Source: Bdellovibrionota bacterium
Lineage (GTDB): Bacteria; Bdellovibrionota; Bdellovibrionia; Bdellovibrionales; JAEYZS01
Direction: 5' to 3'
Length of the DNA stretch: 59,567 nucleotides
NCBI GenBank assembly: GCA_040386775.1
Contig: JAZKEU010000008.1
Location: forward strand, 233,184-292,750
The translations under genes and the position numbers were made by a program. Positions within the stretch are counted from its first letter, which is position 1. The number at the start of each line of letters is the position of its first letter. Under the pieces are notes generated by a model. The model searched no databases. It was not told the DNA's origin and saw only the letters and a program-made list of their open reading frames with translations. This document shows, piece after piece, positions 9,227 through 16,428 of this stretch.

Positions 9227-9248
9227 AGTAGTCGCTACAGCAACTACT
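9227..9248. repeat. intergenic hairpin element, copy 1
   Basis: AGTAGTCGC-TACA-GCAACTACT forms a 9-bp stem with one mismatch and a four-base loop, between the EVE gene and grxC. Its core resembles the hairpin at 28045-28068 (AGTCGC-yACA-GCrACT), suggesting a small dispersed palindromic element. There is no T-run after it. Confidence 0.4.
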
Positions 9249-9258
9249 AAAATAAGAA

Positions 9259-9510
9259 ATGGCAAATATCATTGTATACTCAAAAAACTTTTGTCCTTAC
9301 TGCGATCGTGCAAAAAATCTTTTAAATAGAAAAGGTGCGAAATTTGAAGAGAGAAATATTGACGGGAACGCAGAAGAATTAAAAAAATTAGTCGAGAAAA
9401 CAGGATTGAAAACTCTTCCTCAAATTTTTATCAATGACAATTTGATAGGTGGATTCGATGACATGAATGCTCTAGACAAATTGGGAAAGCTTGATGCTCT
9501 TTTGAAATAA
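9259..9510 (+). CDS. grxC: glutaredoxin 3 type
   Basis: 83 residues, the whole length of a bacterial glutaredoxin. The dithiol active site CPYC is at residues 12-15, followed by a typical cis-Pro segment (LKTLPQIFIND) and the glycine pair IGGFDDM that binds glutathione. It reduces disulfides and mixed disulfides using glutathione. It lies 50 bases after the EVE gene with a hairpin between them, so it may have its own promoter or be a partial read-through gene. Confidence 0.95.
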   Translation: MANIIVYSKNFCPYCDRAKNLLNRKGAKFEERNIDGNAEELKKLVEKTGLKTLPQIFINDNLIGGFDDMNALDKLGKLDALLK

Positions 9511-9680
9511 ATATTTTTTGAATATTTACAACATAGTATTAAAAAAACATATACCGCTCTCACTCAAATCAAATATGGGATCTTTGGAGCCCCAAGAACT
9601 ATTCGCAAACAAATAATTACTTATAGTAAAAATAAAATCTTTCGATTTGTATTTGTGAGGCTTTCTTCATAAAACATAAG

Positions 9681-9899
9681 TATTCCGAGGGGTCGGAATA
9701 TTGGTTGGTAAGTGTTGGTTAGTAATGTGGTTTAGTTAGGTGCAAAGACCGGAAACGGTCATCAATCGTGGGGCTTATGAGAGTGGGCGTTCAAGGGGGT
9801 AGTGGTTTTAGATTTCAGGGATTTAAAACTATGATTAGGGGTACAGATCAAAATTCAAGACCTTCTGCAAACGTGAGTTAGTTGTTTGCAGAAGGTCTT
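9681..9899 (+). ncRNA. candidate structured, G-rich noncoding RNA with terminator
   Basis: The 395-bp gap from 9511 to 9905 has no convincing coding frame. On the plus strand it holds three clear stem-loops: TATTCCG/CGGAATA at 9681-9700 (loop AGGGGT), GACCG-GAAA-CGGTC at 9747-9760 with a GNRA-type tetraloop, and a 16-bp perfect hairpin at 9857-9899 followed by a U-rich tail. G-tracts recur between them (9770-9773, 9785-9787, 9795-9799, 9837-9840). Stem-loops ending in an intrinsic terminator suit an independent RNA of roughly 220 nt. I compared it by eye with tmRNA, RNase P, SRP and c-di-GMP riboswitch landmarks and found no match. The 5' end is a guess. Confidence 0.4.
9857..9899. terminator. 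strong intrinsic terminator, probably bidirectional
   Basis: AAGACCTTCTGCAAAC (9857-9872) pairs perfectly over 16 bp with 9884-9899, with an 11-base loop. On the plus strand TCTTTCTTTATT follows; on the minus strand GAATTTTG follows. It lies seven bases from the stop of the OmpA-like lipoprotein gene, so it ends that gene and any plus-strand RNA from the preceding gap. Confidence 0.8.
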
Positions 9900-9905
9900 T
9901 CTTTA

Positions 9906-10385
9906 TTAAAAATTATTTTTTGATACAAAAAGGCGAATTTCTACTCTGCGATTTACAGAAGATTCCCTAGCTTCTTCCACAGGCTCAGTTCCTGCAAGCC
10001 ATGACGTTCTGATCTTCTTACGATCAATACCAGAGTCTTTCATGGCTTCTAGAATAGCCAAGGCACGTTCCTTTGAAATATCTAAATTATCGTCTTCTGT
10101 ACCTGTCTGGTCACTATGACCGATGATTTCTATACGATGGTATTTTTTTTGGTTTTTGAGAATGTCTGAAATAATTGTTTGGAAAGACTTTTGGTCTTCC
10201 GCTTCTAACTCTGAAGAATTAGGAGCAAAATTGAAAACTCTTTCAGTCATAACCAAAACAGTCGCTTCTTTGTTTTTGGGGCTTTGTTCAGGACTAGGCA
10301 GCCCTTGAACTGCGATATTTTTCGCCGCACATGAAGAAAGGAGTAATAAAAGTGCAAATAACCCAATTAGTTTCATCTGAGACAT
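9906..10385 (-). CDS. OmpA-family (Pal-like) lipoprotein
   Basis: 159 residues. The N-terminus is a lipoprotein signal with lipobox LLSSC, giving a lipidated Cys near residue 19. Residues ~50-155 form an OmpA C-terminal peptidoglycan-binding domain: FAPNSSELEAEDQKSFQ, IEIIGHSDQTGTEDDNLDISKERA and a final NRRVEIRLF. The conserved Asp and Arg that hold diaminopimelate in this family appear to be present. It probably tethers the outer membrane to peptidoglycan. It resembles Pal in layout but there are no tol genes beside it, so I do not call it pal. Confidence 0.9.
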   Translation of the reverse strand: MSQMKLIGLFALLLLLSSCAAKNIAVQGLPSPEQSPKNKEATVLVMTERVFNFAPNSSELEAEDQKSFQTIISDILKNQKKYHRIEIIGHSDQTGTEDDNLDISKERALAILEAMKDSGIDRKKIRTSWLAGTEPVEEARESSVNRRVEIRLFVSKNNF

Positions 10386-10444
10386 TCTATATAGCGAAAA
10401 ATATTTGTCAATCCATCCAGAATCATCTAAAAGTTTATCCTAGT

Positions 10445-10521
10445 GCGCTCGTAGCTCAGTTGGTTAGAGTATGTGGTCGACATCCACAGGGTCCCCTGTT
10501 CGAGTCAGGGCGAGCGCACCA
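10445..10521 (+). tRNA. tRNA-Val(GAC), with unusual C33
   Basis: A full cloverleaf of 77 nt with encoded CCA. Acceptor GCGCTCG pairs with CGAGCGC; D-stem GCTC/GAGT; anticodon stem TGTGG/CCACA; T-stem CCCTG/CAGGG with loop TTCGAGT. The anticodon loop reads TCGACAT, so positions 34-36 are GAC (valine). Position 33 is C rather than the nearly universal U. The acceptor and D-arm resemble other bacterial tRNA-Val(GAC). It lies alone between two minus-strand genes. Confidence 0.92.
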
Positions 10522-10540
10522 ATATTAACCGAAGATGAGC

Positions 10541-11086
10541 CTAAGCTTGTGATTTTTTGTGGCTTGATATCACTAAGTGTTTATATATCAGCAACCTTGC
10601 AAGCCTCTCTCTTATGAAAAGATACCAGTTGTTTGAAAAATTTAAGTCTTTTCCATAGCTTTTGGCTGTTAGCTTAAGGATCTTAGCAAAGAAGATTGCT
10701 CTCTTTTGATGAAATTCATTAGTCACTACTAATAAATGAGCTTTTGAAAAATTATTTTTTATATAAACAAAAGAATCCCATGTGTTTAGAGAATTAGGAT
10801 CAAGAAGGATATTTGCTTTTGGCAGCCTCCCTCTTAAATATTTTGACATGGCCGAGATTTCATTTTTATTCTTTTCATCACCGGTAAGAAGAATAGGAAT
10901 ACCAGGAAATGCGATGTACGCACGAACTGCAGCTTCCAATCTATCATTCAACAAAGGACTACTCACACGATCACCACAGCCTAAGACGACAATAAGTTCA
11001 GGATTCTGAAAGTTCACGTCTCTTCCAAAATAATAAACGATATATTCTGTAACCAAAACGAGTACCAGTAATCCTAAAATAAACAT
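10541..11086 (-). CDS. DUF218 (SanA/YdcF-like) membrane-anchored protein
   Basis: 181 residues from the ATG at 11086; a TTG four codons upstream abuts the lipB stop. The N-terminus has one hydrophobic anchor (FILGLLVLVLVTEYIVYYF). The DUF218 pattern follows: ELIVVLGCGDRV, NDRLEAAVRAYI, PILLTGDE, ILLDPNSLNTWDSF and LLVVTNEFHQKRAIFFA. Proteins of this family are linked to envelope barrier function and vancomycin sensitivity in E. coli (SanA), but their chemistry is not firmly known. It is very probably cotranscribed with lipB. Confidence 0.85.
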   Translation of the reverse strand: MFILGLLVLVLVTEYIVYYFGRDVNFQNPELIVVLGCGDRVSSPLLNDRLEAAVRAYIAFPGIPILLTGDEKNKNEISAMSKYLRGRLPKANILLDPNSLNTWDSFVYIKNNFSKAHLLVVTNEFHQKRAIFFAKILKLTAKSYGKDLNFSNNWYLFIRERLARLLIYKHLVISSHKKSQA

Positions 11087-11099
11087 TTTCAATCCCAAC

Positions 11100-11699
11100 T
11101 TATATGTTCTCTAAAAATGCATCAGTCCACCTAGAATATAAGTCCGCCAGGGGCATTTTAACACCATGGTCGGCCACTCTGTCGAAGGTTTCAAGACTAG
11201 CTCCGCATGAACGGATCAAAGAAAAATCTTCGGTATCATTTGAAACATTGATTGCGAGACCATGAAAAGCAATGCCTTTTTTAACTCTAATTCCAAAGAA
11301 AGCAATTTTGCCTTTTTTTGTATAGATACCCGGAGAATCTTCTTTCGCGAAAGTTTTAATTCCCAATTGATCAAAAAATGCGATTGTCGACTTCTGAAGT
11401 GCGCACAAATAATCTCTTACTGTTAAACCATATTCCGAAAGATTTAAGATTGGATATATAACAAGCTGCCCAGGAGAGTGAAGTGTGGCGTGTCCCCCGC
11501 GATCGACTTTATAATACTGAATATTAAGGTCTTCTAGAGAATCCAAAGTGATTTTAATTTCTTCTGAGGGCTCGGCACGTTTTCCTAAGGTGATCACAGA
11601 AGGATGTTCCACTCCTAATATAGTCATGGATTTTGGATTGAATTCGACTTGATTAACAAATTGATGCTGGAGTTCAAGGGCTATGGAATAAGACAGCAT
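11100..11699 (-). CDS. lipB: lipoyl(octanoyl) transferase
   Basis: 199 residues, close to the usual ~210. LipB moves octanoate from acyl carrier protein to lipoate-dependent enzymes, forming a thioester on a conserved Cys. Visible motifs: RGGHATLHSPGQLVIYPIL, KIAFFGIRVKKGIAFHGLAI, NVSNDTEDFSLIRSCG with the catalytic Cys near residue 165. The usual PCG is SCG here. The lysine of the KIA block is kept. LipA is not in the window. The downstream DUF218 gene follows at once. Confidence 0.94.
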   Translation of the reverse strand: MLSYSIALELQHQFVNQVEFNPKSMTILGVEHPSVITLGKRAEPSEEIKITLDSLEDLNIQYYKVDRGGHATLHSPGQLVIYPILNLSEYGLTVRDYLCALQKSTIAFFDQLGIKTFAKEDSPGIYTKKGKIAFFGIRVKKGIAFHGLAINVSNDTEDFSLIRSCGASLETFDRVADHGVKMPLADLYSRWTDAFLENI

Positions 11700-11730
11700 T
11701 CCTAGCCATCGTATTGATGGAGCCGGATAC

Positions 11731-12657
11731 TCAGTACAGTTCGACTTTGTCGTTTTCTCTAAAATCGGCTCCAGAATGAACTACTCCTATGGCGCCATCT
11801 TTACCAAAATAGCTAACAATTTCAATAGTTCCTTTCATTCGACCTTCTGCGCGTCCTAAAAAAGTTCCTGTTTGTGGGTCAAAGATATCTTGCCCCTGAT
11901 CCATCACCTTTAAAAGGTCCCCAACTTGGATTCCAGATACTCTACCTGCGTTGATGTAGATTTTTTCACCACGAACCATGGCTATGCGACCTGCCCAGGA
12001 GAGCTTTCTCATTGCCGCAGTTAAACCGGGAATCAAACTTTCAAAAGCTTTTTGAACAACTTCGTTAACAAGAACCGGATCATCTTCTAAATCCAAATTA
12101 CTATATCCACGCTCTGCAAATCTTGTTGTCGTCGCCTCTACTGTTGCAGATCTAATTTCGTTGAAAATCTCTTTCTTACCGTCCACAGCAAAAGCTCTGA
12201 TTCTAACTTTTGCTTCCACGATAACTTTGATTTTCCTAACGATTCCAACGTCATCACCAACTCTTTTCGTTTTCACTTCTAAGATCTGACCTTCAATAAC
12301 TCCAGTAACACCTTGCCCCTGAGAAAGCTCACTCACTTTTCCGAGATCATATTCGTAGCCACTTTCAGGGCCTTTTTTAAAAGTTTCAAAATCTTTCGGA
12401 AAATCCGAGTTCTTAAGAACAATAAACTCTCCTGTTCTTAAAAGCTCTGTAACAAAAACTCTACGTGCACCATCTAAAACATTTTTTGATTTTTGATTTG
12501 CGACATCGACGAAAGGCAAAACAAAAACACGCTTCATCGGCTCATTAGAATTTCTAGCTTTGATGGGAACGTTTCTTTCTGTTGGACCTCTCTGAGGCAA
12601 TGTGCACGAAGTTAAAACAAGTACTGGAATCAATAGAAGTTTTGAGAGTATTTTCAT
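11731..12657 (-). CDS. CsgG/FlgT-like lipoprotein
   Basis: 308 residues with a lipoprotein signal (LVLTSC, lipidated Cys near 18). The central region has the CsgG-like layout: KRVFVLPFVDVANQKSK, ARRVFVTELLRTGEFIVLKN and GVTGVIEGQILEVK. The last ~100 residues contain a FlgT/SH3-like segment (KIYINAGRVSGIQVGDLLKV). Such proteins sit in the outer membrane or periplasm and support secretion or flagellar motor parts. There are no curli or flagellar genes nearby, so the partner is unknown. It lies 31 bases upstream of lipB and may be in the same transcription unit. Confidence 0.8.
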   Translation of the reverse strand: MKILSKLLLIPVLVLTSCTLPQRGPTERNVPIKARNSNEPMKRVFVLPFVDVANQKSKNVLDGARRVFVTELLRTGEFIVLKNSDFPKDFETFKKGPESGYEYDLGKVSELSQGQGVTGVIEGQILEVKTKRVGDDVGIVRKIKVIVEAKVRIRAFAVDGKKEIFNEIRSATVEATTTRFAERGYSNLDLEDDPVLVNEVVQKAFESLIPGLTAAMRKLSWAGRIAMVRGEKIYINAGRVSGIQVGDLLKVMDQGQDIFDPQTGTFLGRAEGRMKGTIEIVSYFGKDGAIGVVHSGADFRENDKVELY

Positions 12658-12768
12658 ACTCTTAGGATAACAAAGTTATATAGATAAAATGAAGACCAAA
12701 ACTACTATGTAGCCAACCTTGGTCTAGGAAAAGGACTTCTTCATGGAATCCACTAAAGCAATAAAACA

Positions 12769-14013
12769 CTATTGAATCGTCCATGTTCTAGAATCAGTCA
12801 TAAGCTGGGCTCTTTGAACCTCATCGCGGACTTTGGAGGTTTTATCTATTACTTTCACAGTTATTTTATGGGTTCCTGAAGTTAGCCTTAAACTAGCAAC
12901 CGAGAAATTCAGTTTCTGAGCAGCATTCAGAATTTCATTTCCATTGAGATACCATCTTACATCCAAAGTGTGCCCTATAGGTTGCATTGGTGTGACTCTC
13001 AGAATTCGATCTTTTGGATAAGTTCCTGGAGCAGTCGCTGCTTCAATCGGTTTTACTTTTTTGTAAATTGAAAAAATCAATTGCTCTGAGTTCACTTCAT
13101 AAAAAGGCAAACCCAAAGTCCTCATCTTGGAGTTTTCCGTAGGTCTGTATCCAGAATTTGTATAGCAAGTTCCTTCAAAAGTTTTTATATGATTCAGATC
13201 CAGCCAGCGAAACCATTTGGTTTTATTAGCTAGCATTTGTAAGGATGTCAGGCTTGATCCATTGGCTTTGGCTAGACATTCAGAAGAATTCGATCCTACA
13301 TAGTTGTACTCATCTCCCAGCTTTCCAAAAGTATGTCCAAATTCATGAATTGCGGTTTCTATAGAACTTGGATTTCTTGAAGCCAACGTTCCTACGCCAT
13401 CTCCCCAGTATCCTGCACCCCCATGCTTCGTGGAATTTGCAATGGCAAGAATCTGATCTACCTTCGGGGCGTTCGCTGCATATTGCTTTGCCTTTTGAAT
13501 ATTTACACAAAGAAGTCTCTCTATTCCACTGCACCAATAATTCATATCTAGAGCGGTGTCTCTCTTACGACCATTAGAAAGATCATTATCCACACCTGAC
13601 TGAGAAGAAATCACATCTACCCTATGAACATTAAAATAAGATTTATAGGATTTTAAAGGTTCTTGATCTAAAAACTTATTAGAAATGTTTTGAGCGTCTT
13701 CTGCATATTGTGAGAGTTGAGATTTCGTGTAACCATCACCGATCAACACTACATTGACTCTGTTTTCTAAACCATTATTTAAAATTGTTTTTACTGAGCT
13801 TAATTGGTTGGCAATCACAATACCTTTTTCATATTCTTGAGCTAAAGGATCTAAAAAAATTTGATGATCATTGAATTCACCAAACTCATTTGTTCCTTCG
13901 TAATGAACATCTCCATCGTCTGTTACTTCTAAAATATTTTTAGTTTTTGTTTTTTGTAATCCGCATCCCGTAAGGATAAATGCGCTTAATAATAAGCAAA
14001 CTAGACCCTTCAA
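12769..14013 (-). CDS. M64-family (IgA peptidase type) metallopeptidase lipoprotein
   Basis: 414 residues starting at TTG 14013, chosen because GGAGG lies four bases upstream and the signal sequence begins there. The N-terminus is a lipoprotein signal with lipobox LTGC. The peptidase domain runs from about residue 80 to 320: VNVVLIGDGYTKSQL opening block and the zinc motif HEFGH near residue 223 followed by GKLGDEY, both typical of peptidase family M64. The last ~90 residues look like an Ig-like or beta-sandwich module (LDVRWYLNGNE, TSGTHKITVKVID). It is an exported surface or periplasmic protease of unknown substrate. Confidence 0.87.
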   Translation of the reverse strand: MKGLVCLLLSAFILTGCGLQKTKTKNILEVTDDGDVHYEGTNEFGEFNDHQIFLDPLAQEYEKGIVIANQLSSVKTILNNGLENRVNVVLIGDGYTKSQLSQYAEDAQNISNKFLDQEPLKSYKSYFNVHRVDVISSQSGVDNDLSNGRKRDTALDMNYWCSGIERLLCVNIQKAKQYAANAPKVDQILAIANSTKHGGAGYWGDGVGTLASRNPSSIETAIHEFGHTFGKLGDEYNYVGSNSSECLAKANGSSLTSLQMLANKTKWFRWLDLNHIKTFEGTCYTNSGYRPTENSKMRTLGLPFYEVNSEQLIFSIYKKVKPIEAATAPGTYPKDRILRVTPMQPIGHTLDVRWYLNGNEILNAAQKLNFSVASLRLTSGTHKITVKVIDKTSKVRDEVQRAQLMTDSRTWTIQ

Positions 14014-14189
14014 ACAGCCTCCACTTCACCGATGAGTTATGACTTTTTATATCGGTAAGTAGGTTAGAAAAATGTCGCATATTTCCCATGCCTTGGGGCA
14101 AAACAGACAAAGTGCTAGGCTCGGAGCAGCTTTTAATTCATATGAACTGGAATGTGGGTTGCAATTTATTGATTTGAAAAGAGGTATTT

Positions 14190-14426
14190 ATGATTATAAC
14201 TAAAGCTATTCGATTCTTTAAAATAGGTGTAGTCACTCTGCAAGCAATAACGATTGCCGCTGCTGTATGGGAAGCTTATAAAAAATCAAAAGACAAAAAT
14301 AGTAATAATTTTGATAAACCTGATTCAGGAAGAAAATATGCCAAAGGCAAAAGAGATATTATAGACGAAACGTCTTGGCAATCCTTTCCGGCAAGTGATG
14401 CTCCTGCATCTAATAAATTCAATTGA
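14190..14426 (+). CDS. small protein with C-terminal WQSFPASDAPA motif
   Basis: 78 residues. One hydrophobic stretch (IGVVTLQAITIAAAVWEAY, residues ~12-30) may span the membrane. The C-terminus carries DETSWQSFPASDAPASN, a motif I recognise as recurring at the ends of small proteobacterial proteins of unknown role (usually written DEASxESFPASDPPA). An AGAGG ribosome site precedes the ATG. It faces the glycine-zipper and BON genes across a shared terminator. Function unknown; a stress role is a guess from the neighbours. Confidence 0.75.
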   Translation: MIITKAIRFFKIGVVTLQAITIAAAVWEAYKKSKDKNSNNFDKPDSGRKYAKGKRDIIDETSWQSFPASDAPASNKFN

Positions 14427-14448
14427 ACTCATTCAATTTAATAATAAA

Positions 14449-14480
14449 AAAAGCGCATGGAAAAAATCCCATGCGCTTTT
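14449..14480. terminator. bidirectional intrinsic terminator
   Basis: AAAAGCGCATGG and CCATGCGCTTTT form a 12-bp stem around an A-rich 8-base loop, between the convergent small gene ending at 14426 and the glycine-zipper gene ending at 14509. A/T runs lie on both sides. Confidence 0.85.
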
Positions 14481-14508
14481 CTAAAATAATTAGAGAATTA
14501 AGAAATAA

Positions 14509-15093
14509 CTAGAAACGAGATTCCATCTCTCCCCTGTTAATTTCTTTTCTAATTATTTTACTGTCTTTCTCTGATACTGCGGTTACGTCTTTGGCTCCGC
14601 CTGATTGAAGAATCAATCTCGCCTTATTCATCCAATTCATGTCATCAGCATGAACAGAGAGAAGCATGGCCCCTTCTTTAACATAGCTCTCGTATTTTTT
14701 TGCTTCATCCTCCGGGATGCCTGACCCTACGAGTGCTCCTGCAACTCCTCCTACTGTACCGGCAATCCCTGCTCCAGCAATGGCTGCCATAATAGGACCT
14801 GCTGCTACAAAAGGGCCAATTCCTGGAATAGCTAGTGCACCTGCACCTGCCAACCATCCTAAAGCTCCGCCAAATGCAAGTCCTCCAACGGCACCTGTTG
14901 CAGCACCTTCCGAAGCCTTAGTTTCTTTTTGATCCTTTTCAAAAAATTCATCGCTTTCGCCGGGAATCAAAACAGAAATATCTGAATTTCTATATCCTTG
15001 GGCTTTGAGGTTATCTACCGTTTTTTCCAACTCCATTCGAGTTTCAAAAACACCGAATACTGCTTTTGCTTTTTGGTATTGAGATGTTGTCAT
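14509..15093 (-). CDS. glycine-zipper protein with general-stress-protein-like N-terminal domain
   Basis: 194 residues. The first ~60 residues (KAVFGVFETRMELEKTVDNL, GYRNSDISVLIPG) resemble the YflT/general stress protein 17M fold. Residues ~75-130 are a Gly/Ala-rich glycine-zipper segment (GAVGGLAFGGALGWLAGAGA and following) likely to insert in or pack against a membrane. The C-terminal part (YVKEGAMLLSVHAD) is a small alpha/beta repeat of the same kind. GGAGGAGG stands before the ATG. It is probably cotranscribed with the BON gene upstream. It may respond to envelope or osmotic stress. Confidence 0.75.
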   Translation of the reverse strand: MTTSQYQKAKAVFGVFETRMELEKTVDNLKAQGYRNSDISVLIPGESDEFFEKDQKETKASEGAATGAVGGLAFGGALGWLAGAGALAIPGIGPFVAAGPIMAAIAGAGIAGTVGGVAGALVGSGIPEDEAKKYESYVKEGAMLLSVHADDMNWMNKARLILQSGGAKDVTAVSEKDSKIIRKEINRGEMESRF

Positions 15094-15155
15094 TAAAATC
15101 CTCCTCCGCTTGTTGCGCTGTAATTATTGTGCTGAAAACTTCTGTTCTCAGTAAG

Positions 15156-15524
15156 TTATCTTCTAGTTGTATCTACCGTGATCTCATTACGAACAGCTCT
15201 GTTCCCTGCAACTCTTTGTGCTACATTAATCAATTGAGTTCTCTCATTTTGAGTTGCAACACTACCTTTTAAAGTTACTGTATTATTAAGTGTAATAACC
15301 TCAATATTTTTAGCTGACGTTGAAAAACTATCGTTTTTACCAAGTTCTTCACGAATCAAGCGAGTAACCTCAACATCTTGAGTAGTTCCTGAGCTTTGAT
15401 CCAAAACGCTGGGATTAGATGCTTCTGTCGGTGCAGTTGTGTATGCTTGTGCGCCTACTCTAAAGCCGCCTATTGAAAAACCCAATAGCACAATTGCTGA
15501 TAATTTAAGTGATGTTCTATTCAT
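15156..15524 (-). CDS. BON-domain periplasmic protein (OsmY-like)
   Basis: 122 residues with a Sec signal peptide and Ala-rich cleavage region near residue 25. Residues ~48-120 form one BON domain: DVEVTRLIREELGKNDSFST, IEVITLNNTVTLKGSVATQ and NAVRNEITVDT-like ending (NRAVRNEITVD). BON domains bind phospholipid and stabilise membranes under osmotic shock; E. coli OsmY has two of them. An AGGAGAG ribosome site is present. It lies 62 bases upstream of the glycine-zipper gene in the same direction. Confidence 0.88.
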   Translation of the reverse strand: MNRTSLKLSAIVLLGFSIGGFRVGAQAYTTAPTEASNPSVLDQSSGTTQDVEVTRLIREELGKNDSFSTSAKNIEVITLNNTVTLKGSVATQNERTQLINVAQRVAGNRAVRNEITVDTTRR

Positions 15525-15945
15525 AATTCTCTCCTGTTTACCTTAAGTACTTTTGAGCTTTTATCTACCCTAAAGAATCTTAAGAAATTGATTGTGAGTG
15601 CCTATCTGCTTCTTCAGTTCCTATTCGCAAATTTTGTACCTAGGTCTGCACTAAAGGATTTAGATTTGAGTGAATATCGTGCGGACAAATTCCACACTCT
15701 AATGAATTTTTACCCCATCTCATTTTGAGGCAACTCCTTAAAATTGAAAAATCAGATTGGGATGTATCATTTTAAGAAAAATTCGTATTCCTGAACAAGA
15801 ACCCCTCCTTAGCATTTCCGTATTCTTTTAGAGAATTTACCTTTCATGAAAAGTTCTATAAAATATCTAAATAATAATCAAAAAACCAAAATTTATCTTC
15901 CTATTACTGTCTATTTGATTGTCTACGGTTTTTTCTAGAGGGTAT
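15525..15945. other. 421-bp intergenic region without recognised features
   Basis: This is the divergent promoter region between the BON gene and the AgmX-like gene. I see no coding frame with support, no tRNA and no strong hairpin; a loose 8-bp inverted repeat (CTTAAAAT/ATTTTAAG, ~15738-15775) is the only structure. AT content is high throughout. Confidence 0.5.
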
Positions 15946-16392
15946 ATGAATAAGAAAAAGATAATTTTATTGTCTCTATCTGTATTTGCAGTTGCAGGAT
16001 CAGCATACGGAATGAAGTACTATTATGACCACTTTGAAAAACGTGGCGGAAAGATTGTTTCTAAAATTCCAAAGCTTTCACAGGAAGATAAAATTAGAAA
16101 TATTATCAAGAAAAACCTTAAGGACATTCAAGATTGTTATAATCAACGCTTAGAAGATGGATTGGATAAAAATGGTAAGCTCAAAATTTCTTGGGATATC
16201 AATGAAATCGGTATCGCCTCAAATTTCAATGAATCTGACAATGAATTGAATGATACAGAGCTTTATGACTGTAGTTCTCACGCCATCAGCAAGTGGCGTT
16301 TCCCTGAAGGAATATATTTTAAAATTAATTATACCTTTAAGTTAAAACAAAAAGAAAAAGGCGATCGTCAAACTGCCTCCACTGTAGAGTAG
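15946..16392 (+). CDS. AgmX/PglI C-terminal-domain-like protein
   Basis: 148 residues from the ATG at 15946, chosen over an upstream TTG because AGAGGG lies just before it. A basic start and hydrophobic segment (IILLSLSVFAVAGSAYGM) anchor or export it. The rest follows the domain found at the C-terminus of Myxococcus AgmX/PglI gliding proteins: NIIKKNLKDIQDCYNQRL, GKLKISWDINEIG and CSSHAISKWRFPEG, with two paired cysteines. In such proteins this domain is periplasmic and part of trans-envelope machines; here it stands alone. The gene precedes dinB by 36 bases. Confidence 0.8.
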   Translation: MNKKKIILLSLSVFAVAGSAYGMKYYYDHFEKRGGKIVSKIPKLSQEDKIRNIIKKNLKDIQDCYNQRLEDGLDKNGKLKISWDINEIGIASNFNESDNELNDTELYDCSSHAISKWRFPEGIYFKINYTFKLKQKEKGDRQTASTVE

Positions 16393-16428
16393 TTTAGACA
16401 TACCTGAACTGCTACCTAAAAATGTCTC

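Noticed and set aside
9741-9760. TGCAAAG next to a tetraloop hairpin looked like part of a c-di-GMP (GEMM) riboswitch
   Set aside because: The other conserved blocks (GGCAAACC upstream, the tetraloop receptor) are missing, and no coding gene follows on the plus strand.
10460-10490. Reading the tRNA as Asp because GTC occurs near the anticodon
   Set aside because: GTC falls at positions 31-33, not 34-36; the stem pairing fixes the anticodon as GAC.
14717-14932. Pro/Ala-rich open frame opposite the glycine-zipper gene
   Set aside because: It is the antisense of Gly/Ala codons; composition explains the open frame.
16393-16428. Possible SOS (LexA) site before dinB
   Set aside because: I found no TTAC-N3-GTAA-type palindrome here or further upstream in front of the gene pair.
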